A DNA stretch of 5,803 nt from Janthinobacterium lividum (GTDB lineage Bacteria; Pseudomonadota; Gammaproteobacteria; Steroidobacterales; Steroidobacteraceae). This document shows, one piece after another, positions 1 to 5,387 of the stretch (position 1 is the stretch's first letter; each line of letters begins with the position of its first letter). Both the position numbers and the translations under genes were made by a program. Where the stretch lies: NCBI GenBank assembly GCA_943327025.2, contig CALPVO020000167.1, positions 1 through 5,803 on the forward strand, read 5' to 3'. Under the pieces are notes generated by a model that was not told the origin of the DNA, made no database searches, and saw only the letters and a list, made by a program, of their open reading frames with translations.

Positions 1-354
1 AATTTGCGGCGCCAGCGGCGAATGGACAGTGGCCACGTCGGCGGGCCAACGCACCACCACTACACGGCCGCCATCGCGCACTTCCGGCGCAATACCGGCT
101 TGGCTACCCACAACCCGCACCACGTAATCGCGACCAGGGGCCTCACCAACCTGCACACTGCCGATGAAGTTGCGCAGTTCCACGTGGGACTGCCCAGACA
201 CCACCAACTCTTGCGGCGCGGTAGCGGCTGCGGCTGCGGCTGCGGCTGCGAACGGCAGCATCGCCGTACCGCATAGCCCCACCGTCAACACGGTGGCCAC
301 TACCGGGGCGAACACAGCGACCCAGCGCTGAGCAAAACGAATTGGACGACGCAT
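1..354 (-). CDS. Secreted/periplasmic protein, possibly DUF4097-like, C-terminus cut by window edge
   Basis: The reading frame starts at ATG 354 and stays open for 118 codons to the window edge, so the C-terminus is missing. Residues 1-10 are basic (MRRPIRFAQR), 11-35 are hydrophobic, and nine alanines (36-44) precede TAPQE. This looks like a long Sec signal peptide with cleavage in or just after the alanine run. Cys28 has Leu at -1, so it is a poor lipobox. The mature part is rich in short beta-strand-like stretches (ELVVSG, VELRNFIGSVQV, YVVRVVG, VVVVRWP). That pattern resembles the start of DUF4097/GIN-type beta-solenoid proteins, but the assignment is tentative. An AGGAA Shine-Dalgarno (362-366) lies 7 bases before the ATG and overlaps the permease stop codon. 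The start is 12 bases after the permease, so it is the fourth gene of the exporter operon and may act with the pump in the periplasm. The frame and the export signal are firmer than the family name. Confidence 0.75.
   Translation of the reverse strand, partial: MRRPIRFAQRWVAVFAPVVATVLTVGLCGTAMLPFAAAAAAAAATAPQELVVSGQSHVELRNFIGSVQVGEAPGRDYVVRVVGSQAGIAPEVRDGGRVVVVRWPADVATVHSPLAPQI
224..250. repeat. Hexanucleotide tandem repeat (CGGCTG, four copies plus partial) encoding polyalanine
   Basis: Four perfect CGGCTG units run from 225 to 248, flanked by partial units. On the minus strand they read as alternating GCA and GCC codons and encode most of the nine-alanine run near the predicted signal peptidase site. 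Because the unit is six bases, slippage would add or remove two alanines without changing the frame. Confidence 0.85.
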
Positions 355-366
355 GATGAAGTTCCT

Positions 367-1359
367 TCAGGTGTTCTCGTCGCGATAGCGGCGTGCCCAG
401 ACGGCACCACCGATGAAGACTAGCCCGACCAACACACCGACCCACAAGTCGGCGGAAGTGAGTGCAGCCAGCAGGCGCTCGCCGCTGACGCTTGGCACGT
501 AGCCGTGGGCATTCACGGCGGCCGGCCCGCCCGTTGCGTGCTCCAAGCCCACGATGGCACCAACGGCGTGCTGAAACAGTTGCCCGACGAACCAGCCGCT
601 GTTGAACAGCAAGGACTCCGCCAGCCCCACGCTGCCGATCAGCAAGGCCGCGAACACGAACGGGGCGCGCGCCGTGGCTGCCGACACGAGCAGTGCGTAG
701 CCGACGATAGGGAGCGTCCACAACGCGAAGCCAACCGCCACCCACAGCAGCGTCAGGACGTCGGCCAGCCACAGTTGCGGGGAGCCCAGTGCGCCGACAA
801 AGGCATGCGCCGCAGCCGCTGCGTTAGGGCCAAAAGCGGTGCCTAACTGCGTGGCAATCTCACCCACCCGCAGGGCAGCCAGCACAGCGAACACTGCCTG
901 CGTAGCCACCGTGAACAACAAGGCCACCAGCGGCAGTACCACGCTCGCGACGAACACCTTCGACAGCACGGTTTCCAGATCGCTCGCCGGCAGGCTCTTC
1001 CAGAACAGCACGCTGCGGTCTTTGCGATCATCGAACAGACAATTCAGGGCGTAGAAAAACTGCGTGAACAGTAAGGTGATGTAAAACGGCACCGCCATAC
1101 CGAGTAGCGCGGTCCCGGCCCACTGGGCGGCCGCTGACGAGTTCACCATCAGACCCGGGCCGTTCGGTTCCGGGTTGCCGTCGAGGCCGACGTGGCCCAC
1201 GGCTGAACTGAACAGGATGATGGCGGCGCAGATGGCGGGTGCAATCCAGATGCCGCGGTGCTCCCAAATTTCGCGCCGCACCAGCCACTTGAATACTTGC
1301 AGGCGTGGCGCGTGCACGGCACCCGCTACCGCCTTGCCACTTTCCAGTACCGCGTTCAT
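367..1359 (-). CDS. ABC-2 type transporter permease
   Basis: This 330-residue integral membrane protein is the transmembrane half of an ABC exporter. Hydrophobic segments lie at about 36-52, 82-106, 135-162, 198-227, 232-252 and 305-321, giving roughly six membrane spans. The N-terminus (residues 1-30) is cytoplasmic and contains the basic-acidic coupling-like stretch LVRREIWEHRG. A polar loop after the second span, LFDDRKDRSVLFWKSLP (108-124), is typical of permeases in YtrA-regulated ABC-2 operons. Large polar stretches at about 55-80 and 255-300 could face the periplasm. The start codon is embedded in the ATGA overlap with the ATPase stop, and a strong GGGAGG Shine-Dalgarno (1366-1371) lies inside the ATPase coding end, so the two are translationally coupled. 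The substrate cannot be inferred. Lipid-targeting antibiotics or envelope components are the usual candidates for this family. Confidence 0.92.
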   Translation of the reverse strand: MNAVLESGKAVAGAVHAPRLQVFKWLVRREIWEHRGIWIAPAICAAIILFSSAVGHVGLDGNPEPNGPGLMVNSSAAAQWAGTALLGMAVPFYITLLFTQFFYALNCLFDDRKDRSVLFWKSLPASDLETVLSKVFVASVVLPLVALLFTVATQAVFAVLAALRVGEIATQLGTAFGPNAAAAAHAFVGALGSPQLWLADVLTLLWVAVGFALWTLPIVGYALLVSAATARAPFVFAALLIGSVGLAESLLFNSGWFVGQLFQHAVGAIVGLEHATGGPAAVNAHGYVPSVSGERLLAALTSADLWVGVLVGLVFIGGAVWARRYRDENT

Positions 1360-2213
1360 TGCCGGCCTCCCTGCATGGTTGCCACGAACAAGTCCGCCAC
1401 ACCGGGCGTGCGCAGTTCCCCGAGTGGCGCTAGCGCCGCCGAGTCCTTGCCATCGAAGATGAAAGCGTGGCGCCCCAGTGCTTGCTGTTCGTGAATGGGC
1501 CCCAGCGCGCGTGCGGCCGCCGCTTGGTCGGCGGTGGTAATCAGCTGCACGAAACGCTCACCGATACGGTCCATCGGCGTGTCGAGCACCAGCTTGCCGC
1601 GATTGATGAACAGCAGGTCCGTTAGCAGGTGCTCCACTTCCTCTACCTGATGCGTCGTGATGAGCAATGTTCGCGTTTCGTCAAAGTAATCGTTGATGAG
1701 CGCGTCGTAGAAAGACTTCCGCGCGAGAATATCGAGTCCCAGCGTCGGTTCGTCGAGCACGAGCAACTTGGCGTCAATGGCCATCGCGATGGCCAGATGC
1801 AACTGCGTCACCATGCCCTTCGATAGCGTCTTCACCTGTGCCTTCGGCGGAATGTTGGTGCGCGCCAGAAATTCGCGGCAGCGTTCCGCGCGGAACCGCG
1901 GGTGCACGCCTGCCACGAAGGCCACCACCTGGTGCACGCGAATCCAGCGCGGCAACACGGCAACATCGGCAATAAAACAAACGTCCTGCATCAACGCGTC
2001 GCGCTGGCGGTAAGGGTCCAGGCCCGCCACTCGCAGGTAGCCGTCGTAGTGGGTCAGTCCCAGCAGCGCCTTCAGCGCCGTGGTCTTGCCTGCGCCATTC
2101 GGACCGATGAGCCCGACAATACGTCCGGCCTCGACCGTGAACGAAACGTCGTCTAGCGCCCGCGCGGGCCCGTAGGACTTGGACAAGCCCTTCGCTTCAA
2201 TGAGTGTGCCCAT
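1356..2213 (-). CDS. ABC transporter ATP-binding protein (ABC-2 exporter family)
   Basis: This 285-residue cytoplasmic ATPase energises the adjacent permease. Walker A is GPNGAGKTT (37-45). The signature is LSKGM (130-134), a degenerate LSGGQ. Walker B is LLVLDEP (150-156), followed by the D-loop GLD (159-161) and the H-loop histidine His188 in TTHQVEEVE. The position normally held by the Q-loop glutamine appears to be Asp83 in FIADVAVLP. Residues from about 220 form a variable C-terminal domain. The frame is open upstream to 2423, but that extension overlaps the regulator gene and has no family-like sequence. ATG 2213 is preceded at 8 bases by GGAGG and gives the expected N-terminus, with the first strand LIEAKGLSKSYG. 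The gene follows the GntR regulator by 31 bases and overlaps the permease start by 4 bases. The family is certain; the transported compound is unknown. Confidence 0.95.
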   Translation of the reverse strand: MGTLIEAKGLSKSYGPARALDDVSFTVEAGRIVGLIGPNGAGKTTALKALLGLTHYDGYLRVAGLDPYRQRDALMQDVCFIADVAVLPRWIRVHQVVAFVAGVHPRFRAERCREFLARTNIPPKAQVKTLSKGMVTQLHLAIAMAIDAKLLVLDEPTLGLDILARKSFYDALINDYFDETRTLLITTHQVEEVEHLLTDLLFINRGKLVLDTPMDRIGERFVQLITTADQAAAARALGPIHEQQALGRHAFIFDGKDSAALAPLGELRTPGVADLFVATMQGGRQ

Positions 2214-2221
2214 GGGCAACG

Positions 2222-2226
2222 CCTCC
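2222..2226 (-). promoter_or_regulatory. Shine-Dalgarno GGAGG that fixes the ATPase start
   Basis: GGAGG on the minus strand lies 8 bases before ATG 2213. It supports this start over the longer in-frame alternative at 2423, which would overlap most of the C-terminal half of the regulator. Confidence 0.8.
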
Positions 2227-2244
2227 GTAGATGATTGGTGAGTG

Positions 2245-2676
2245 TCAGCTTTCCGTATCGCTCGCGCCGGCCGGTGGCACCGGAACGACCACGGGGGATA
2301 CCGGCGAGACCGGCGCCGGGGACGGCGGCAACGCGGCCAACAACTCTTCCGGCCGGAAACCCAGCCGTTGGATGGTGGCGGCCACGCGGGGCCATTCACT
2401 GTCGAGGAACTTCTGGCGCTCACCCTTCAACAGGGCAGCCCGCGCTCCCACCGCCACGTACATACCGCGGCCGCGCTTCTTCTCCACCAGTGCCTCGTCG
2501 ACGAGTTCCTGGTAGCCCTTCAGCACAGTGAGCGGATTCAGGCGGAAATCGGCCGCAACGTTACGCACGGAGGGGAGCGCATCCCCTTCCTGCAGCGTGC
2601 CATCGAGGATCATCGCCACGACGCGGTCGCGCAGTTGGCGATAGATCGGCTGGCTATCGTTCCATTGGGCGTCCAT
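2245..2676 (-). CDS. GntR-family transcriptional regulator, YtrA subfamily
   Basis: This 143-residue DNA-binding repressor matches the short YtrA subfamily, which lacks a large ligand-binding domain. The winged helix-turn-helix spans about residues 9-75. It opens with PIYRQLRDRVVAMILDGTL, continues with GDALPSVRNVAADFRLNPLTV, and ends with the wing KKRGRGMYV. Two short helices (about 77-113) would dimerise the protein. Residues 116-143 form a proline- and valine-rich tail (PPSPAPVSPVSP then VPVPP) unlike the core and probably disordered. It is the first gene of the operon with the ATPase and permease, the standard YtrA arrangement. Such regulators usually repress their own operon until an envelope or antibiotic signal appears. 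A weak GAGAAG Shine-Dalgarno sits 4 bases before the ATG. The palindrome at 2786-2809 is the likely operator. Confidence 0.93.
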   Translation of the reverse strand: MDAQWNDSQPIYRQLRDRVVAMILDGTLQEGDALPSVRNVAADFRLNPLTVLKGYQELVDEALVEKKRGRGMYVAVGARAALLKGERQKFLDSEWPRVAATIQRLGFRPEELLAALPPSPAPVSPVSPVVVPVPPAGASDTES

Positions 2677-2785
2677 CGGGCTTCTCAGTCGTTCCCTGAA
2701 CCAGTATTTGGGCTGACTACCGTACCCTTCTAGCGGCGGGTCATCAGCGACCTAGGAGGGCGATCCCGGCGAATCAACCTCTTAT

Positions 2786-2809
2786 GGTGTTGTAGTTAAC
2801 TATATCACT
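2786..2809. promoter_or_regulatory. Candidate operator for the YtrA-like repressor (GGTG-N16-CACT palindrome)
   Basis: The perfect palindrome TAGTTAACTA (2793-2802) and the outer arms GGTG (2786-2789) and CACT (2806-2809) share one centre, between 2797 and 2798. Nine of the twelve base pairs across the 24-bp site are complementary. From memory, the Xanthomonas YtrA regulator has been reported to bind GGTG-N16-CACC. This site differs from that form at one position. It overlaps the best candidate promoter of the operon. The symmetry is directly visible; assignment to this regulator is inferred. Confidence 0.7.
2799..2807 (-). promoter_or_regulatory. Extended -10 promoter element for the regulator-exporter operon
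   Basis: The minus strand reads TGATATAGT, an extended -10 (TGnTATAGT, five of six consensus bases in the hexamer). No good -35 lies 17 bases upstream. Transcription would start near 2792 and leave a leader of about 115 bases before the regulator. The element falls inside the candidate operator, so a bound repressor would block RNA polymerase directly. A weaker alternative is TTGCAA (2817-2822) with TTAACT (2794-2799). Confidence 0.45.
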
Positions 2810-2867
2810 AACCACATTGCAAGCCCCCCGCCATGACATCGCCGCCGGCCGCCGTGGCGCCGGTGGG

Positions 2868-2876
2868 TGCTAACAT
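2868..2876 (+). promoter_or_regulatory. Candidate extended -10 promoter of mdh
   Basis: TGCTAACAT matches an extended -10 (TGn plus four of six hexamer bases) 44 bases before the mdh ATG. Transcription would start near 2883 with a leader of about 37 bases. No convincing -35 is seen in the GC-rich sequence before it. A start here would exclude the longer mdh reading frame beginning at 2833. Confidence 0.4.
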
Positions 2877-2905
2877 TCCATCCTTCTCAAGCAGTCGTGC
2901 CTTAC

Positions 2906-2909
2906 GGAG
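2906..2909 (+). promoter_or_regulatory. Ribosome binding site supporting the mdh start
   Basis: GGAG lies 10 bases before ATG 2920, a slightly long but usable spacing. The upstream ATG 2833 is preceded only by a C-rich run and has no Shine-Dalgarno. Confidence 0.6.
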
Positions 2910-2919
2910 TTCCCCGTCC

Positions 2920-3897
2920 ATGAAGAAGCCCGTCAACGTGGCAATCACCGGCGCTGCCGGCCAGATCGGTTATGCCCTCGCCTTCCGTGTCGCTTCCGGC
3001 GCCATGCTGGGCCCGGACCAGCCCATCAATCTCCATCTGCTCGAGATTACGCCCGCCCTCCCCGGCCTGCAGGGTGTGGTCATGGAACTGAACGACTGCG
3101 CCTTTCCGACACTGAACAAGGTCGTCGCCACCGACGACGCCCGCGTGGCGTTCAAGGACTGCGACGTCGCCATGCTCGTCGGTGCCCGCCCGCGCGGCCC
3201 CGGCATGGAGCGCAAGGACCTGCTGCTGGCCAACGCCCAGATTTTCTCGGCGCAGGGCAAGGCCCTCGACGAAGTGGCCTCACGCGATGTGCGCGTGCTG
3301 GTCGTCGGCAACCCGGCGAACACCAACGCCCTCATTGCCCAGCAGAATGCGAAGTCGCTGAACCCGGCAAACTTCACCGCCATGACCCGTCTCGACCACA
3401 ACCGCGCGCTGTCGCAGCTGGCTGAGAAGACTGGTTCGCACGTGAATGACATCCGCCAGATGACCATCTGGGGCAACCACAGCGCCACGCAGTACCCGGA
3501 CCTGACGAAGGCCAGCGTCGGCGGCAAGTCTGCCGCGTCGCTCGTCGACGAAAGCTGGACCCGCGAGACGTTCATCCCCACCGTGCAGCAGCGCGGCGCG
3601 GCCATCATCAAGGCGCGTGGTGCTTCTTCGGCCGCTTCCGCGGCTTCGGCAGCCATGGACCACATCCGCACTTGGGTGCAGGGCACCGCAGAAGGCGATT
3701 GGGTGTCGATGGGCATTCCCTCGGATGGCAGCTACGGCATCGCCCCCGGCGTCATCTATTCGTACCCGGTCACCTGCAAGGACGGCCAGTACAGCATCGT
3801 GCAGGGCCTCGAGATTGACGCGTTCAGCCGCGCCAAGATGGATGCCACGCACCAGGAATTGCTGGAAGAGCGCGACGGCGTGAAGGACCTGCTGTAA
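2920..3897 (+). CDS. mdh: Malate dehydrogenase (NAD-dependent, cytosolic lactate-dehydrogenase-like type)
   Basis: This 325-residue cytoplasmic enzyme interconverts malate and oxaloacetate in the TCA cycle. The dinucleotide-binding loop is GAAGQIG (11-17). Glu42 at the end of the second strand points to NAD rather than NADP. The mobile loop [11 protein letters not shown] carries the substrate arginines Arg92 and Arg98. The catalytic pair is Asp159 in TRLDHNRA (with Arg162) and His187 in [12 protein letters not shown]. The C-terminal half has the family-typical [29 protein letters not shown] and [12 protein letters not shown]. The length matches the family. The frame is open to an ATG at 2833, but the 29 extra residues are low-complexity. 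ATG 2920 has GGAG (2906-2909) ahead of it and begins the conserved fold directly ([13 protein letters not shown]). The gene is divergent from the exporter operon and ends two bases before the convergent flavoenzyme gene. All key residues are intact. Confidence 0.98.
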   Translation: MKKPVNVAITGAAGQIGYALAFRVASGAMLGPDQPINLHLLEITPALPGLQGVVMELNDCAFPTLNKVVATDDARVAFKDCDVAMLVGARPRGPGMERKDLLLANAQIFSAQGKALDEVASRDVRVLVVGNPANTNALIAQQNAKSLNPANFTAMTRLDHNRALSQLAEKTGSHVNDIRQMTIWGNHSATQYPDLTKASVGGKSAASLVDESWTRETFIPTVQQRGAAIIKARGASSAASAASAAMDHIRTWVQGTAEGDWVSMGIPSDGSYGIAPGVIYSYPVTCKDGQYSIVQGLEIDAFSRAKMDATHQELLEERDGVKDLL

Positions 3898-3899
3898 AG

Positions 3900-5141
3900 C
3901 TAGCCGGCCGCGCGCTGGTTCAGCGCGCGGTCGTTCGGCCCGTTCAGCACGCAGCGCACGCCGGCGCCGCTCGAAAACTCGCCCACGCAGCGGTTGCAGT
4001 TGATGCACCGCGAACCGGTGGTGGCACCCGCTTGCCACTGCCGTACGAGGTCCGGCTCGGCCAACAAGGGCCGCCCCAGCACCACCGCGTCAAAGCCATC
4101 GGCCATCGCGGTGGCCACATTGTCCGCGGAACGAATACCGCCGAGCAGCGCCAGCTTCATGCCCTTCACGGCCGCGCGCACCTGCAGCGCCTCCTGTCGG
4201 AAGTAAAGTTCCTCGAAGGGCGTATCGCCGAACGCCGGCGTCTTCGCGCCTAGCTTGATGAGAAAGCGGTTCCAGCGGCTCTTTTCGTACTGCAGCATGG
4301 AAGCGGCCATGGACTGCCCGCGGAACAGGAACATGGGGGTGTGCGGCGAGAACCCACCGGTCATCACCAAGGCATGCACCCCCACCGCCTCCAACGCGTG
4401 GGCCAGTGCGATGCAGTCCGGCACCTCCGTGCCGCCGGCCTTGCCGTCGCGCAGGTTGGCCTTCACCAGCACGGCAAGACGGTCGCCCACGACCTCCACC
4501 ACGCGCCGCGCCACTTCCACCGGAAAGCGGATACGGTTAGCCACGCTGCCACCAAACTCATCGGTCCGGCGGTTGGCCAAAGGGCTGAGGAACTGGCTCA
4601 GCAAGTAACCATGGCCCATGTGAATCTCGATGGCGTCGTAGCCGGCTGCGGCGGCCACCTGCGCTGCCGCCACGAATTCGTCCGCTATTTCGCGCATGTC
4701 CGCCGCGGTCATCTCGCGCGTGAACAAGGCACCCACGGCAGCGCCGTAGAGGTTCAGCGTCTTCGACGGACCGCCCGGCTTCTTGTGGCGCCGGACGGGT
4801 GTGCGGGTCATGGTGCCGCAGTGGCCTAATTGCAGGGACACCTTGCCGCCCGCTGCATGCACGGCGGCTGCCACCGCCGCGAGGCTGGCCTGCGTTTCCA
4901 CCGTGGCCGCCATCTCCTCATTGAAGGTGCGCCCGTCGCTGGCCACGGCCACATAGCCCAGCGTGGTGAGCGCCGCACCGCCACTGGCAATGCCAGCGTG
5001 ATGCGCCGCGAGCGCGGCCGTCGCCTGTTGGTGTGCACCTGCCAGCAGTGTCATGCCTTCGTAGGTGCCCGCCTTGATGAACCGGTTCGGCAACTGCAAG
5101 GGGCCAAGGACCAAAGGCGTGAAAGCGGCGGCGAGCGACAT
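3900..5141 (-). CDS. NADH:flavin oxidoreductase, old yellow enzyme family, with C-terminal cysteine cluster
   Basis: This 413-residue FMN-dependent TIM-barrel enzyme probably reduces activated C=C bonds using NAD(P)H or another donor. It opens with FTPLVLGPLQLPNRFIKAGTYEGM (residues 7-30), the barrel start with the FMN-contacting strand. QLGHCG (104-109) matches the QLxHxG motif. EIHMGHGYLLSQFLSP (172-187) holds the paired active-site histidines His174 and His177 plus Tyr179, followed by NRRTDEFGGSVANR. The phosphate-binding end is LLGGIRSADN then VVLGRPLLAEPDL (332-365). Four cysteines end the protein: Cys379, 382, 385 and 397. They resemble the 4Fe-4S site of 2,4-dienoyl-CoA reductase, but the FAD/NADPH domains are absent. 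An AGGAG 5 bases before ATG 5141 fixes the start. The longer frame to 5777 is antisense to fadE. It is divergent from fadE. The physiological substrate is unknown. Confidence 0.93.
   Translation of the reverse strand: MSLAAAFTPLVLGPLQLPNRFIKAGTYEGMTLLAGAHQQATAALAAHHAGIASGGAALTTLGYVAVASDGRTFNEEMAATVETQASLAAVAAAVHAAGGKVSLQLGHCGTMTRTPVRRHKKPGGPSKTLNLYGAAVGALFTREMTAADMREIADEFVAAAQVAAAAGYDAIEIHMGHGYLLSQFLSPLANRRTDEFGGSVANRIRFPVEVARRVVEVVGDRLAVLVKANLRDGKAGGTEVPDCIALAHALEAVGVHALVMTGGFSPHTPMFLFRGQSMAASMLQYEKSRWNRFLIKLGAKTPAFGDTPFEELYFRQEALQVRAAVKGMKLALLGGIRSADNVATAMADGFDAVVLGRPLLAEPDLVRQWQAGATTGSRCINCNRCVGEFSSGAGVRCVLNGPNDRALNQRAAG
3908..3930. terminator. GC-rich hairpin at the convergent mdh/flavoenzyme junction, possible bidirectional terminator
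   Basis: Ten perfect base pairs (3908-3917 with 3921-3930) close a three-base loop. The stem is mostly alternating G and C. It begins 11 bases after the mdh stop and lies within the last codons of the convergent oxidoreductase. No clear U-run follows on the plus strand; on the minus strand only a short TTT lies a few bases beyond. It is therefore not a textbook intrinsic terminator, but the strong stem at a convergent end could still stop polymerase or protect the 3' end of the mRNA. Confidence 0.4.
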
Positions 5142-5146
5142 GGGGG

Positions 5147-5151
5147 CTCCT
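5147..5151 (-). promoter_or_regulatory. Shine-Dalgarno AGGAG fixing the flavoenzyme start
   Basis: AGGAG on the minus strand lies 5 bases before ATG 5141. It marks the start at the conserved N-terminus (MSLAAAFTPLVLG) and rules out the 212-residue upstream extension of the same frame. Confidence 0.8.
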
Positions 5152-5158
5152 GACAACG

Positions 5159-5179
5159 GGACCGGACAGCAGGACCGGA
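5159..5179. repeat. Short direct repeat GGACCGGA in the fadE/flavoenzyme intergenic region
   Basis: Two exact copies of GGACCGGA (5159-5166 and 5172-5179) are 13 bases apart from start to start. A near copy, GGACCGGGA, appears at 5372-5380 before fadE. They lie between the likely promoter and the Shine-Dalgarno of the flavoenzyme. They could bind a regulator or be chance in GC-rich DNA. Confidence 0.5.
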
Positions 5180-5206
5180 AAGAAAATTCGAAAAAACTTT
5201 GGCGAT

Positions 5207-5236
5207 GATTTACGCATACGCCCCAAAAATTGTCAC
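5207..5236 (-). promoter_or_regulatory. Weak candidate promoter for the flavoenzyme gene
   Basis: On the minus strand GTGACA (5236-5231) and TAAATC (5212-5207) are 18 bases apart. The first matches the -35 consensus at five of six bases; the second matches the -10 at only three. The surrounding 70 bases are unusually A+T-rich for this window, as expected of a promoter region, but the exact element is uncertain. Confidence 0.3.
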
Positions 5237-5335
5237 CTTGCCGCGCTTTACGCAAAAACAAGCGGAGTTGCTTCACCAAGTCATTCTTCGTTCGAGCGCG
5301 CGCCAGAGCGCCGACGCGGGCTACCATGCTTCGGC

Positions 5336-5341
5336 TATAGT
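5336..5341 (+). promoter_or_regulatory. Candidate -10 box of the fadE promoter
   Basis: TATAGT (five of six consensus bases), in the context GGCTATAGTCC, lies 46 bases before the fadE ATG. The -35 region about 17 bases upstream is GC-rich and poor (GACGCG). Transcription would start near 5348, just before the leader hairpin. Confidence 0.45.
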
Positions 5342-5352
5342 CCAAGGCAGCG

Positions 5353-5376
5353 GGTCCATTTTTTTCTGTCTGGACC
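5353..5376 (+). other. fadE leader hairpin with U-rich loop next to the ribosome binding site
   Basis: GGTCCA (5353-5358) pairs perfectly with TGGACC (5371-5376) around a 12-base loop that starts with seven T residues. The Shine-Dalgarno GGGAG (5377-5381) begins at the very next base. The hairpin would lie in the short fadE leader and could affect ribosome access or bind an RNA chaperone. The pairing is seen; any function is inferred. Confidence 0.45.
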
Positions 5377-5387
5377 GGGAGCCCACC

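Noticed and set aside
270..279. Cys28 of the secreted protein as a lipoprotein attachment site
   Set aside because: The residues before it (VGL) put leucine at -1, which does not fit the lipobox, and a signal peptidase I site in the alanine run is more likely.
143..772. Minus-strand open frame across the permease end and the secreted gene
   Set aside because: It is arginine-rich out-of-frame translation of two well-supported genes and has no recognisable domain.
2214..2423. In-frame 70-residue extension of the ABC ATPase to 2423
   Set aside because: It overlaps the regulator's coding sequence in another frame, is arginine/proline-rich, and the ATG at 2213 has GGAGG at 8 bases and the expected first strand.
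2242..2733. Plus-strand open frames opposite the GntR regulator
   Set aside because: They are antisense shadows of a clear winged-helix gene and lack a ribosome binding site and family features.
2833..2919. Longer mdh start at 2833 (29 extra residues)
   Set aside because: There is no Shine-Dalgarno, the residues are low-complexity, the family begins at the residues coded from 2920, and a likely promoter element lies inside the extension.
3280..4038. Minus-strand open frame opposite mdh
   Set aside because: The mdh frame on the plus strand is unambiguous, and this antisense frame is arginine/histidine-rich without domain features, as is common in GC-rich DNA.
5243..5267. Possible hairpin (CGCTT with AAGCG) in the fadE/flavoenzyme intergenic region
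   Set aside because: The stem is only five pairs with a long loop, has no U-run, and lies in a promoter region where no terminator is needed.
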